Assembly: GCA_016839555.1 (NCBI GenBank)
Contig: JAEOUA010000002.1
Location: 1-64,000, forward strand
Reading direction: 5' to 3'
Length of the DNA: 64,000 nt
Source of the DNA: Promethearchaeota archaeon
GTDB lineage: Archaea; Asgardarchaeota; Lokiarchaeia; Sigyniarchaeales; SOKP01
Below, in pieces: positions 9,619 to 20,542 of the stretch. The translations under genes were made by a program, and so were the position numbers. Each line of letters opens with the position of its first letter. Positions within the stretch are counted from its first letter, which is position 1. The notes beneath the pieces were generated by a model. The model saw only the letters and a list, made by a program, of their open reading frames with translations, did not search any database and was not told the DNA's origin.

Positions 9619-9811
9619 TTCGACATACCTCTTATTTTTTTAAAAAATTTTAAGGATTAATAAAAGATTAGATTATATTATTTAAGTATTTTTCATAGTC
9701 CAATTTTTTCATTTTAAGATTTTTTTAATCTTATTACTCTATTCCCTTCTTTTTATATGTAATCTATCACTTTTTAATCACAATTATACACATTAATTCC
9801 ATCAGAGATAT

Positions 9812-10312
9812 ATGGGAAATATTAGACCGTGGTACTGGCCAAAAGATGGGCAACCTCACAGAACAGAACCATTTACATGGATAATAAAAGGAAAGTTGGC
9901 AGCAAGTTGGTGGCCCGATCCTTATGTATTTGATATTTACAATGAGCAAGGAATAAAAGCTATTGTGAATTGTTCTGAATTTGATAATAAACAAGATATT
10001 CCTTCTCAGTTCGATTATTATCACTTAAATATTCCTGATTTGGGGATTCCTACTAATTATCAGTTAGAACGATTTCTAAAGATATGTGAAAAGCATATTG
10101 CTAGAAAAGAGGCAATTGTTGTCCATTGTGTTGCGGGATGTGGCAGAACAGGTCAGCTAATCGTTGCATGGGGAGCATATAACGGAATAATTCCCAAAAA
10201 TATGGATCCCGTAAAATGGATTCGACAATATAGAAAATGCTCCTTAGAAACAAAAGAACAGATGGAAGTTGCCAGAAAAATTTTTGAAAAATATAGAACT
10301 TATGAACTATAG
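9812..10312 (+). CDS. Dual-specificity/protein-tyrosine phosphatase-like protein
   Basis: CX5R signature HCVAGCGRTG. Confidence 0.85.
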   Translation: MGNIRPWYWPKDGQPHRTEPFTWIIKGKLAASWWPDPYVFDIYNEQGIKAIVNCSEFDNKQDIPSQFDYYHLNIPDLGIPTNYQLERFLKICEKHIARKEAIVVHCVAGCGRTGQLIVAWGAYNGIIPKNMDPVKWIRQYRKCSLETKEQMEVARKIFEKYRTYEL

Positions 10313-10402
10313 AAATTTATAGAATAAATTAGATTATATTAATTGAATAAGTAAATATATTTTTTATGGAATTACATAACTAAACATAAACTAAGGATTT
10401 GT

Positions 10403-11521
10403 ATGCAAAAATCTGATTATATTCAATTTATACTTGATAATATTAATGTGTTCAATTTAGATTTACCTAATACCATTCAGAATTCTGAAAATTTAAAAAG
10501 TAATTTGGAATCCCTAGATGAGAACGTTTTAAAAGCGATTGCGGGGTTTAATAAAAATATTTTAGACTATTTTTTAAAAATATTCTTGGAAAAAAGTCAA
10601 GAGGAAATCAGTAAATTAGTCAAAAAATTAGCAAAAATATCATATTTTATTAGGCCGACAGGCAATTTATCCTATTTATCGCCTAATCAAATAGTTTATG
10701 TTCTCGAAAAATTACCATCATTGGAAATGAATGACATAACCCCAGAAAAAATTAGTTTAATTGCTGATGAACAATTGGAGAAAGAATTCGGAGGTGCTCA
10801 AACTCAATATTCTAAAACTGAAGCTTTTGAGAACCAATTGGCTTCCGCAAGATATTACCTTTCAAGAATTGGTTATAAGAAGCAAGAAATTGATATAAAA
10901 ATTGAGGAAGTAAGTAAAGATCCCTCAAAATTGGATGAGTTATTTACTTTAGAAGTAAAAGAAATATATAATATACCAGAAGAACTTCAAGGAGACGAGC
11001 CAGAAGTAGAACAAAGAATTATAGAGCATCATATCCAATCAATCCAACAGGATATAAATAACGAAAGGGCTGAAAAAGTAGCAGAAATCCTTACTAATAT
11101 CAAGGCAGAGGTTGGAGATAAATTACCCGAAAATTATATACGAGTTTTTAAACAGATGCATCCCGATCGACTGAATAGAGCTTATAAGTTCTTAAAAGAA
11201 AGCAAAAGAAATGATAAACGAAAAGAACTTTATCTCGAATGGTTTTTCTCTAGCCATTTATTGGAAAATATTGAATTGAAAGTAGAGCATTGGCAAGTCT
11301 CTTCAAGATCTTCTCATGAGAACGTAGGAGTGTATACTGCGGGTGTTTCCTTTTCTAGATATGATAATATCATTAAGGAATTTTCGGATGATAAGTTAGC
11401 AAAAGTGCTTTCTATCGCTCGAAAGATTCTTAAAAAACCCTCGAAAAAACGAATTCAAAAATTAGGGCAGGATTTAATTGCTGAAACTGGCTTCGATGAG
11501 CATCTCTATTTCACGGATTAG
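10403..11521 (+). CDS. Hypothetical protein, 372 aa
   Basis: Long ATG ORF, helical, no recognised family. Confidence 0.65.
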   Translation: MQKSDYIQFILDNINVFNLDLPNTIQNSENLKSNLESLDENVLKAIAGFNKNILDYFLKIFLEKSQEEISKLVKKLAKISYFIRPTGNLSYLSPNQIVYVLEKLPSLEMNDITPEKISLIADEQLEKEFGGAQTQYSKTEAFENQLASARYYLSRIGYKKQEIDIKIEEVSKDPSKLDELFTLEVKEIYNIPEELQGDEPEVEQRIIEHHIQSIQQDINNERAEKVAEILTNIKAEVGDKLPENYIRVFKQMHPDRLNRAYKFLKESKRNDKRKELYLEWFFSSHLLENIELKVEHWQVSSRSSHENVGVYTAGVSFSRYDNIIKEFSDDKLAKVLSIARKILKKPSKKRIQKLGQDLIAETGFDEHLYFTD

Positions 11522-11846
11522 ATATTTAAATTTTATTAACCCTTTTTATTTCGATAATCTTAAATTAAATAACAAGAAGAAAAAATTATTACTTAACCTT
11601 GTTTAAATTTTATTTTGCTAGTTCTGCTGATATAATTTTTTACGTAAATTATGTTCTTTCAATAAGTTTTTAATATCTTAATAAAAAGAAATCATCTAAC
11701 ATTTTGATTTCTAAAATTAGCAGAAATAATCTTATAGATTACTATTTATCGGCATCCTAATAAAACTTATCAAAAAAAAATATTTATAAATAAAAGTGAT
11801 CTATAATATAAATTAAAATATAATAAATAAAATATAATTTAGAGGA

Positions 11847-12530
11847 TTGATAATTATGCTATTTGTATCTGATTATGATTTTCCAGAACCTATTCGATCG
11901 ATTTTACTAATTTTAAAATTAATCACCGGAATAGGCTTAGTAATTATTGCAATTATTTCGTATTTATATGTTAGAGACACTCCTAGTGATGAAAAAAGTA
12001 AGAATTATCTCATGGGAATCTCCATGTTTTTCTTAATACTGGCATGTTCCAAGGCTGTTTATTTCTATCATGATTTTTTTGCCCTAGATGAATGGGATAC
12101 TGTGCTTTCGAGAATTGCTGACTCGATTTTCCTAATTGGATTCGTTATTTTTACGTATATGATAGAGAGGCATGTTTTCAAGAAGTCGAAATATGTTTTT
12201 ACGATAATAGGAGCTCTCATTCTGGTACTATATATTATTATATGGGTTCCATTAATCTCAACAATAATACTTTATATTGGATTGATAATAATGATAACAT
12301 TACCTCTAATCATACATATATTTATTGCAGTAAAGGGTTCTGGAGATGTTAAAAAAAGAGCTCTAATAATTACCCTTGGAATTGTAATTTTGATGTTTAG
12401 TTCATTCGGGCTATTTCTATTTAAATTACTTGGATTAATGTCTAATGATCTGAGTCTTTTAATTGGTCCTCCTATTGAATTAACAGGCTATATAGTTCTT
12501 GCTTATGGACTTATAACAATGGTTTATTAA
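11847..12530 (+). CDS. 7TM integral membrane protein
   Basis: ATG ORF with about seven hydrophobic segments; same architecture as the ORF at 54175. Confidence 0.65.
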   Translation: MIIMLFVSDYDFPEPIRSILLILKLITGIGLVIIAIISYLYVRDTPSDEKSKNYLMGISMFFLILACSKAVYFYHDFFALDEWDTVLSRIADSIFLIGFVIFTYMIERHVFKKSKYVFTIIGALILVLYIIIWVPLISTIILYIGLIIMITLPLIIHIFIAVKGSGDVKKRALIITLGIVILMFSSFGLFLFKLLGLMSNDLSLLIGPPIELTGYIVLAYGLITMVY

Positions 12531-12562
12531 ATTTTCTCTGTTTAAGAAGATGTAAGAGTTTA

Positions 12563-12680
12563 TTATCTTCTTATTTTAGGAATCCATTTAGGGACGTTCT
12601 TTTTATAGGTTCTGTAGTCTTCTCCGAAAAGCTCTTCCAAAATTTGTACTTCTCTATTAACCATCCAATTATAGGTAAAA
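12563..12680 (-). pseudogene. C-terminal remnant of an isoprenylcysteine carboxyl methyltransferase (ICMT/PEMT)-like gene
   Basis: Minus-strand FTYNWMVNREVQILEELFGEDYRTYKKNVPKWIPKIRR*, resembling the C-terminus of the intact homologue at 18940..19476 (LREEKYMEKRFNGEFIEYKQNVRRWIP). Confidence 0.65.
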
Positions 12681-12688
12681 ATTTTATC

Positions 12689-13087
12689 TTATTCCCAGTT
12701 TTGTAAAGATATTTGAGGAATTCGTTCATAATGACCTATATTTCTGGTATAGATAGTTTCCTTATTATTAATGGCTATACTTGCTATTAATTCGTCAAAG
12801 TCGCCAATTGATTCACCTTTTTTCCTTAATTTTGATGATATTTTTGCGTATATTTTTGCATCTGATATTGTAAAATCAATGATTGAAATACTATGTAAGA
12901 AATTTTCTATTTGTTTAAGATTTTCTTCAATTTTTGAGGAAAGATAAGCCCCTTTGTACAATTCTGCTACATTGAAAATAGTAGTTTTTATTATTGATTG
13001 TTCTTCAACTAGCTTCTCTATAACTTTAACTGCTTTTGGAATATTTCGAAAATAAGCGATAATTATATCACTATCTAAAATTGGCAT
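12689..13087 (-). CDS. PIN-domain ribonuclease toxin (VapC-like)
   Basis: MPILDSDIIIAYFR..., NVAELYKG, DFDELIASIAI acidic residues. Confidence 0.85.
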   Translation of the reverse strand: MPILDSDIIIAYFRNIPKAVKVIEKLVEEQSIIKTTIFNVAELYKGAYLSSKIEENLKQIENFLHSISIIDFTISDAKIYAKISSKLRKKGESIGDFDELIASIAINNKETIYTRNIGHYERIPQISLQNWE

Positions 13088-13108
13088 ATTACATCTTTTT
13101 CCTTCTGA

Positions 13109-13348
13109 TTAAAAATTAAATGATCTTTCACTCGATTGTCTTAGACGATCATCATACAGAGTTTTTTCAATTTGTTCCCATTCTTCCGAAGAATTTTGAA
13201 AAATACCTGCAAATTCTTTTATTGATTTCTTATTTTTCTTCTTCTTAATTAAACGAGAAATAAAATCAGAAACAGATTCATTTTTTTTTTTTAACTCTAA
13301 TAGTTGGTTATAAATATGTTCTGGTATATCAATTGTTCGATGAGTCAT
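13109..13348 (-). CDS. VapB-like antitoxin
   Basis: Small ORF immediately upstream of the PIN gene; MTHRTIDIPEHIYNQLLELKKKNESVSDFISRLI. Confidence 0.8.
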   Translation of the reverse strand: MTHRTIDIPEHIYNQLLELKKKNESVSDFISRLIKKKKNKKSIKEFAGIFQNSSEEWEQIEKTLYDDRLRQSSERSFNF

Positions 13349-13523
13349 ATTTAATTAAAAGTAATTTAGATATATATTCTTTTATAAGGGATACATACAA
13401 TTCTCTGTAGTTTGAAAAAAATCTGCATATAGAGTATATAATCTCATTTTTTTTATTAATCAATTAGGCTCTGCCTTGTTTTATCTTTCAAACGTTTTCT
13501 TGCTTAAAAAACGTTAATTCTCC

Positions 13524-15146
13524 TCACTTCAGTTTCTTACGAAACACAGATTTTCCTCTAATTATGGTTTCCAAAATTGAGATTGTGTTCAAATCTTCTT
13601 TAGGAATCTCAAGAGGATTTTTATCCAAGATTACGAGATCCGCGAACTTGCCTGGTTTGATCGACCCCTTTATATTCTCCTCAAATGCAGCATATGCTCC
13701 GTTAATGGTATATGTTTTTAAAGCCTCCTTCACGGAAATACCCTGTTCAGGTGCGATTCCATATCGATTAACAAGCGCATAAATCCCATTAATAACATCC
13801 GGTTCTTCAACAGGGCAATCAGATCCTGCTGCAATAACTATTCCATTATCTACTAAAGTTTTATATGGATACGCATAGTGAATTCTTTCTTTTCCAATCC
13901 TCTTCTCCAACCATGTAGCTTCAGAAGTCATAAAGGGAGGTTGGCAGGAAACAATTAATCCTAACTCCTTTATATCCTCTACAACATCATCTTTTAATAA
14001 GGATGCATGTTCAATCCGATGCCGATGATCTTTACGAGGGCTTTCATTTAATAATTTTTTATATAAATCTACCAATAAACGATTTCCCTTATCTCCAATA
14101 GCATGAACTCCAATTTGAAATCCATTATCATGGGCAATTTTCATTTGATTATAAAGTCTATCCAAATCTACTACACAAAATCCACACTTTTCTGGCTGAT
14201 CTGAAAATGGCTCATACATGCACGCAGTAGCAGCACCAAAAGTCCCATCGATGAATAATTTTAAACAATTTACTTTAAATTTCGCTTCAGGATTTTCATA
14301 ATGAAGTGGGGGTTTTTTTAATATCTTCAATTTGTTTGGTTTTTCAGTGAATATCAATGTGTACCAATTTTGTAAAATCTTATCTTGTATAGCACGATAA
14401 ATAGGAATTTCAATAGCCCCGACACTTCCAAACTCCCCACCTTTATCAGCATGAACAATTCCGTGAAGAGATGTCAATCCTTTTTCCGCGAAATTTTTAA
14501 AAACTTTTTCCGCTGCTATATTAAATTCTTCGGGACTTGGAAGGGAATATTGTGATAATCCTAATCCAATAGCATGTTCTGAAAGAACTCCCGTTATCTC
14601 TCCTTTCTCATTTTTTCTTATTTCTCCGCCTTCCGGAGCTTTCGTATTTTCATCTATTCCCGCTAGTTCCAATCCTTTAGAATTTAAGATGCCAATATGC
14701 CCATCGTATCTTAAAATAAATAAAGGAATATCTGGAACGGCCTCATCCAAATCCCATCTGGTAGGTAATTTTGGATTGTCAAATTTTTCTTCCATTAGCT
14801 TTAATCCTAACAGTAATTCATCGGGCTTTTTATCCTTAGCTGCCTCTTTTAAAACTTCTTTTAACTCTTCTAAGCTTGTAATCTTTGAAAGATCGGGATT
14901 GATTAGAAAAAATAAATACATCACAGGATGAAGATGAGAATCAATAAATCCGGGTAAAAGAGTTTTTCCCTCTAAATCAATTAATTGGTACTGATTGCCC
15001 ATTTTTTCTTTAACCGTTTTTAAATCTCCGACCGCTAAAATTTTATCATCATTTATGCCAATTGCTTCTGGATCTGGATAATCTTCTTCCAGAGTTATTA
15101 TAACTCCATTATAATAAATAGTTTTATTATTATTCTCTCTTTCCAT
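13524..15146 (-). CDS. Amidohydrolase family protein (YtcJ-like)
   Basis: LPGFIDSHLHP, HRIEHASLL, GSDCPVEEP, GKFADLVILDKNP. Confidence 0.9.
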   Translation of the reverse strand: MERENNNKTIYYNGVIITLEEDYPDPEAIGINDDKILAVGDLKTVKEKMGNQYQLIDLEGKTLLPGFIDSHLHPVMYLFFLINPDLSKITSLEELKEVLKEAAKDKKPDELLLGLKLMEEKFDNPKLPTRWDLDEAVPDIPLFILRYDGHIGILNSKGLELAGIDENTKAPEGGEIRKNEKGEITGVLSEHAIGLGLSQYSLPSPEEFNIAAEKVFKNFAEKGLTSLHGIVHADKGGEFGSVGAIEIPIYRAIQDKILQNWYTLIFTEKPNKLKILKKPPLHYENPEAKFKVNCLKLFIDGTFGAATACMYEPFSDQPEKCGFCVVDLDRLYNQMKIAHDNGFQIGVHAIGDKGNRLLVDLYKKLLNESPRKDHRHRIEHASLLKDDVVEDIKELGLIVSCQPPFMTSEATWLEKRIGKERIHYAYPYKTLVDNGIVIAAGSDCPVEEPDVINGIYALVNRYGIAPEQGISVKEALKTYTINGAYAAFEENIKGSIKPGKFADLVILDKNPLEIPKEDLNTISILETIIRGKSVFRKKLK

Positions 15147-15292
15147 ATTATTATACCTTAAAAATATTAATTATCACTTAATCAAGTTAAATTATTTCTG
15201 ATTTTAAATAATTTTTTTTAATAAATTCATTTAATTAATAACCCTCAAATCCATCAAAAATTGACGATTTCAATATAGAATGATTCAAAATA

Positions 15293-15772
15293 TCACAAAA
15301 CAATCCAATCATGAAGAGGATTAACTATTTTTGTATTTAATGACTGAAATGAAGCATTAAGAAAATGTTTATCACATGTATATAAAATATCTACATTTTC
15401 AACGAAAGGAAGGACACAAAGAAAATCCCAAATATGAATAGAACTCTGAGCACTTAAATTCATAGCTTTTATAATGTGATTTCTTTCAATAATAAACCAG
15501 GTGATAAATTTGCTGGTAAGGAGCTTTGAACAGAAGGTATCCACTTGATGTATAGACATTTTTTTCCCCCTAAATCCTAACACATGAAAAATTTCAGATA
15601 ATTGATGAAAAGTCATATAAATTTGACTTTTTTGGATTTGTTCTTTTAAAAAATTATCAGATTCAGTGTGAAATTTTAATGCATCAGCAAATTCTTTCTT
15701 AGAAGAGAAATTTTCGATACTTGGTTTTTTAAGAGAGAAACTCCATATTTCAGTATCGATAAATACATTCAT
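15293..15772 (-). CDS. PIN-domain toxin
   Basis: MNVFIDTEIWSF..., QLSEIF, WDFLCVLPFVENVDILYTCDKHF. Confidence 0.75.
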   Translation of the reverse strand: MNVFIDTEIWSFSLKKPSIENFSSKKEFADALKFHTESDNFLKEQIQKSQIYMTFHQLSEIFHVLGFRGKKMSIHQVDTFCSKLLTSKFITWFIIERNHIIKAMNLSAQSSIHIWDFLCVLPFVENVDILYTCDKHFLNASFQSLNTKIVNPLHDWIVL

Positions 15773-15775
15773 ATT

Positions 15776-16054
15776 TTATTTTCCCCCAATATCATCATAA
15801 TCATATTCCTTAAAATCATTAGGACCTGCTCCTTCAACTTTTTTTTGTAATAATGAAAGAACAGTTTCCCTATCACTTTGAATCTCTAATGAATCAAATT
15901 CTTTATCTTTTCTTTTTTTATGCTCATTTAGAACATAAAGAATAGCATCCTCAAGAGTTACTCTTCTTTCTTTTTCTTGGGTTAATTTTCCAGCAAGCTT
16001 ATGAAGTTTTTTAAGTGTTTTTTTTGAAACTTTAATAGTTGTATAATTTCCCAT
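15776..16054 (-). CDS. Antitoxin partner of the PIN toxin
   Basis: 92-aa ORF 3 bp upstream of the PIN gene; TTIKVSKKTLKKLHKLAGKLTQEKERRVTLEDAILYVL. Confidence 0.7.
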   Translation of the reverse strand: MGNYTTIKVSKKTLKKLHKLAGKLTQEKERRVTLEDAILYVLNEHKKRKDKEFDSLEIQSDRETVLSLLQKKVEGAGPNDFKEYDYDDIGGK

Positions 16055-16240
16055 AATAAATAATAAGTATAGATTGTATATAAAGTATACTATATATATT
16101 TTTAATCAAATCTTATAAAATGTAAATTAAAAATTATAATTTAACTCATATTCATCTCTATATTTTTTTATGGTTTTTAATCGTAATTTTTTAGTATTAT
16201 TCATAATTGTTTAAAAAAAGAAATATAGAAATAAAAAAAT

Positions 16241-17638
16241 TTAAAGATTTAATTGCTCTAATAAAATTTTATTCTTCTCCACTTTTTCTGGCTTTAAATC
16301 ATACACCTTCCACATCAAAATAAAACCAATGAAATAAAAAAGTGCTGGAACAGCGAACATTCCTATATTTATTCCCCATTGGGCTAATAATGTTTGAGTA
16401 GCTGCTCTAGGGTCAAAAAAGGTGAGAAAATGAACAATACCGAAGGTCAAGGCTTGCACAACAATTGAAATCCTTCCAATAAATGTTCTAAAACCATAAT
16501 AGATACCCTCTTCCCGTTGTTTCGTTGTAATTACAATTTCATCGATTACATCAGAAAAGGTTGGATAAATTAACGTCCAGGTTGCTCCCATGCAAAACCC
16601 AATTAATGCAAATCCAATAAGGATATAGGGGAAATGCCATATTAGCATCGTTATAATTAATGATGTCCCGGTACCTAAAGTTCCGCACATATAACCAACT
16701 CGATTTCCATATTTACGACTCACTTTAATCCATAATGGTGCTGATGATACACTCGCCAATAAAAATACTAATAAAATGATTGTTTCATAAAAAGGCTCAA
16801 TATTAACGACATATTGCATCCAATATGGAATGGATGCTAACATCAACATCATTACGGTTGTTTGCGCTAAATATGCAATTAAATAAGCTATGTAATTTTT
16901 TTGCTTCAGAGCTGCTAATAATTTTTGAAAATAATTTTGTGGTATTCCAGAATCATCTTTTACTCTAAAAGTACGATCAATCATCTCTCTTGGCTCTTTC
17001 ATCCCATATACCATTAAAATTGAAATGATAATTAAGGTGATAGAAACAATCTCTCCGACAGTAAAATATGAACCTTTATTTGTCCCCGGAGTCCCTTCGG
17101 TTATCAGCAAGGTGGGCAATAGCGTTCCAAGAGCTAATCCGAATAAAGAACAAAGGATTTGAATGCCACCGACTTTGGTTCTTTCTTTTTGTGAGCGAAA
17201 TTTATCCGGAAAAAGCGATTGCCAATTGATTATGGTGAAAGAAAATAATGTATCAAGAACACATAAGGATAAAAGCAACCAAAGAAAGGTAATAAGCGGA
17301 TTTACTGTAGGAGGAATAAAAATTATAGCAAATATGATGGAACACGGGATACTTGTGAAAAGAAACCAAGTAAATCTTTTACCCCTTTTTCTCATAAAAC
17401 CTATATTTTTATTGGAAATATGTCCCACAATAGGATCATTTATCATATTCCAAAATCCATATAACACAACGCCAAGAGATATATAAAATACCGGCAAGAA
17501 GACTTCTGTTTCATAAAATTTAAATACCATAAAGCTTAATACTGTGGCGAGAAAATCATCAAAAAAGCTGCCTAATGAATATGAGAAATGAGTTTTATTC
17601 CCATATCTAAATTCTTGCGATTTATTTTTATTATTCAC
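16241..17638 (-). CDS. MFS transporter, GPH:cation symporter (MelB-like) family
   Basis: 12 TM; NDPIVGHISNK, RFTWFLFTSIP motif region. Confidence 0.85.
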   Translation of the reverse strand: MNNKNKSQEFRYGNKTHFSYSLGSFFDDFLATVLSFMVFKFYETEVFLPVFYISLGVVLYGFWNMINDPIVGHISNKNIGFMRKRGKRFTWFLFTSIPCSIIFAIIFIPPTVNPLITFLWLLLSLCVLDTLFSFTIINWQSLFPDKFRSQKERTKVGGIQILCSLFGLALGTLLPTLLITEGTPGTNKGSYFTVGEIVSITLIIISILMVYGMKEPREMIDRTFRVKDDSGIPQNYFQKLLAALKQKNYIAYLIAYLAQTTVMMLMLASIPYWMQYVVNIEPFYETIILLVFLLASVSSAPLWIKVSRKYGNRVGYMCGTLGTGTSLIITMLIWHFPYILIGFALIGFCMGATWTLIYPTFSDVIDEIVITTKQREEGIYYGFRTFIGRISIVVQALTFGIVHFLTFFDPRAATQTLLAQWGINIGMFAVPALFYFIGFILMWKVYDLKPEKVEKNKILLEQLNL

Positions 17639-17689
17639 TCTAAAACCTCAACTCTTTCATAAGTAAGATAAATTTTCATTTTATAATTT

Positions 17690-18859
17690 TTAATGTTCAA
17701 TTACTATAGTTGAATCTGTGGAATATTTATCTAACGCTTTTTCATCAAGTTGAACACCCCATCCCGGTCCTTCAGGAACTTTTGCTTTCCCTCCGCTATA
17801 ATCTATCGGTTTTTTAATTAGGTCATTTTCCATCATTTCCATACCGAATAATTCAGTCGCATGATTAATTTGTGTGTATCTAGCGGAATGAAAATGAATA
17901 TGCATAGCCGAAGCGATTCCTAGAGGTTGATTATGTAATACGACACCTAATCCTTTAGCCTCGGCATAATCTATAGCTCTTAATGCTTTTGTCACACCTC
18001 CGGGGCGTTCTGAATTGATTCCTAATACTTCAACAGCGCCAAGTTCAACTAAAGTAATAAAATCTTTTAAAGAAAAATAGCCTTCGTGAGCCATCAAGGG
18101 TGTGTTAACCCGTTTTTGAACGTATCTCATCCCCAGATAATCATCCTTATTGACGGGTTGTTCAGCATAATCAATATCAAAAGGTTCTATAGCTCTTATT
18201 GCTTTAACAGCATTTACTGGGGTATACGCTTGATTATAATCAACTCTTAATCTAATATTATTTCCAAAGCTCTCTCGAATTTTTTTACAGATCTCCACAT
18301 CCTGCTTTATGCTATTCCCAAGTTTTAATCGAAAGGTTCGAAAACCTTTTTTCAAATAACTCCTTGCAATCCCTCGCATAAGCATAGGACTCCCTAATGG
18401 TATAAGTGCAGCTAATGGAATTTCATCTACATTTTTTCCTCCAATGAAATAACATGCCGGAAAACCGCTTATCTTGCCCATTAAATCATAACACGCCATA
18501 TCTAATAACCCTTTGGCAACCTCGCTCTGGGCAATATTAATATCCATTCTATGGTTAATTTTTTCAATATTAAATGGGTTTTCTCCTAATAGATAATTAG
18601 ATAATCCATTTTGAATGGAGTCAATTATTTGTATAGGAGAAACTCCACTTTCTGGAAGCCATACAAAAACCTCTCCTATTCCTTCATAGCCTTCATTGGT
18701 AAGCATTCGGATAATCACAAAATCTCCCCCTAACCAAGCTTCTTCTGCTTTTATTGCCATTCCTAAGCCCCCTTGACTTTCTCCCATTGCCTTTCTAACT
18801 GCCTCTTTAAATGGGACGTGGATTGGAGTCAGTTCAATTCTTTTTATTTTATTATTCAT
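17690..18859 (-). CDS. Enolase-superfamily enzyme (mandelate racemase/muconate lactonizing-like)
   Basis: FRLKLG, RVDYNQAYTPVNAVKAIRAIE, DYAEQPV metal-ligand motifs. Confidence 0.9.
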   Translation of the reverse strand: MNNKIKRIELTPIHVPFKEAVRKAMGESQGGLGMAIKAEEAWLGGDFVIIRMLTNEGYEGIGEVFVWLPESGVSPIQIIDSIQNGLSNYLLGENPFNIEKINHRMDINIAQSEVAKGLLDMACYDLMGKISGFPACYFIGGKNVDEIPLAALIPLGSPMLMRGIARSYLKKGFRTFRLKLGNSIKQDVEICKKIRESFGNNIRLRVDYNQAYTPVNAVKAIRAIEPFDIDYAEQPVNKDDYLGMRYVQKRVNTPLMAHEGYFSLKDFITLVELGAVEVLGINSERPGGVTKALRAIDYAEAKGLGVVLHNQPLGIASAMHIHFHSARYTQINHATELFGMEMMENDLIKKPIDYSGGKAKVPEGPGWGVQLDEKALDKYSTDSTIVIEH

Positions 18860-18939
18860 AAAACTTAAGTCACCTATTTTTCTTAAATAAAATAATATCG
18901 ATATTATATAAAAGGATTAAGCATTCCTTTTAATTAACC

Positions 18940-19476
18940 TCAATTTGGCAAAGGAACATTTTCCCCCTCTAGCTTTTCATACGGTTTAAAATTAGGAATC
19001 CATCTCCTTACATTTTGTTTATATTCTATAAATTCACCATTGAATCTTTTTTCCATATATTTCTCCTCTCTAAGTGGAATATATATTACATTGATAAGAA
19101 AAAATATGAATGCATAAATTAGAATAATAAAAGAGTCAAAAATAAAACCTTCTGCTATAATCATTAGAATTACAGCATTAATCATTGGATTTCTAACATA
19201 TTTATATGGTCCTTTAATCACAAGATGTTTAGTTTCCAAATCCTTCAAGGGCATTAAAGTGCCTTTTCCAATTCTAATAAATAAAAGATTACAATAAATA
19301 AATAAGGTGAAACCACTAGAAAATAACACTATACCAGAAATGGCTAAAAAAAGCATGTTAGTAAATAGAGTAGAGATGGTTCTGCATTCTATGAAAAATA
19401 GTATGAATATAGGAATTAATCCCGCAAAAAAAGCAGGTAATAGTAAGGATTTAAGAAGTTTACCCAAAAAAGACAT
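18940..19476 (-). CDS. Isoprenylcysteine carboxyl methyltransferase (ICMT/PEMT)-like membrane methyltransferase
   Basis: KGPYKYVRNPM...REEKYMEKRFNGEFIEYKQNVRRWIP. Confidence 0.8.
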   Translation of the reverse strand: MSFLGKLLKSLLLPAFFAGLIPIFILFFIECRTISTLFTNMLFLAISGIVLFSSGFTLFIYCNLLFIRIGKGTLMPLKDLETKHLVIKGPYKYVRNPMINAVILMIIAEGFIFDSFIILIYAFIFFLINVIYIPLREEKYMEKRFNGEFIEYKQNVRRWIPNFKPYEKLEGENVPLPN

Positions 19477-19571
19477 GAGAATATAAATAATTATCTCTAT
19501 TTTAACTTTTATTATAATAAGATGGTATATTTTTACTATTTTTAACTTAAAAAAGAATAAAGGAAAAAAAT

Positions 19572-20399
19572 TTAGGATATCAAATTGGTAGAATATTGCT
19601 CAACTAAGTATTTTATTTTTTCTTCATCAATATATCCTTCATTTAATTCCGTACACAAATTTTCTAAGTAATTCAGAAGTTCGGTTAAACCCTCCTCTGC
19701 TTCTTCCATTTGTTTAGGATCTTTCGAGTCCTCAATGACTACTGATCCTATTAGATTTTTGGATCGCTTAAAAATAATGGTAAACCCTTCCATTTTAAGC
19801 TGTGTCAATTCTGTATTGAAAGATTCTTTACAGAATTGCAGAATCGCAAAAAAAAGACCCCCTTTTAACACATCACCAGAAGATGTAGAGGATAATGGAA
19901 CTCCCCCCTTATCGAAAATCGTGAGAGCTTTTAGTTTATCTTTTCTTAGTTCTTTAAATAACGCAGACAACTCGATAGAAATACCTTCAATTTTTAGGTC
20001 TTTCTCCTCGTTAAGACTTTCGTATATTTCGTTTTGATAATTTTGTAATATCTCTTCAGTAAGTAAATCATTTTCCTTTAGGGAATAGATAAGGTTTTCT
20101 ATTATTGGTTGGTATATTTCAGAATCAATAAATTTTTCAATGAGGATGGAAAATGAAAATAAATCATGGCGATGCTCTGATTTTTCCAGACTAAAAATAT
20201 AGGATAAGAGTGTATTTTTTTTATATTTTGTTTTTATTATCGCGTTTTCTTTACTTCCAATTGGTAAACACAAAGAAAGCAATTCATTCGATGAGTCTTC
20301 CGATTCTAGCAGTGGTGGAAATGCTGTTAATATTTCGGGATTTGAATCAATATCTCCACCTAATTTACTTATTATTGATTTATATAAACATATCGTCAT
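19572..20399 (-). CDS. Possible longin/roadblock-like regulatory protein
   Basis: C-terminal KALTIFDKGGVPLSS...MEGFTIIFKRSKNLIGSVVIED pattern typical of longin/roadblock folds. Confidence 0.4.
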   Translation of the reverse strand: MTICLYKSIISKLGGDIDSNPEILTAFPPLLESEDSSNELLSLCLPIGSKENAIIKTKYKKNTLLSYIFSLEKSEHRHDLFSFSILIEKFIDSEIYQPIIENLIYSLKENDLLTEEILQNYQNEIYESLNEEKDLKIEGISIELSALFKELRKDKLKALTIFDKGGVPLSSTSSGDVLKGGLFFAILQFCKESFNTELTQLKMEGFTIIFKRSKNLIGSVVIEDSKDPKQMEEAEEGLTELLNYLENLCTELNEGYIDEEKIKYLVEQYSTNLIS

Positions 20400-20542
20400 A
20401 TCGAAATTAGTAACATTATAATATTATAATTAGACTTAGAATAATAACATAAGAACTGATTTAAAAATATTAAAATTTTGATTTTGTTATATCCCACTAA
20501 CACGAAACGCTTCTCATAATTATAAGCTAAATAAATTCTGAT

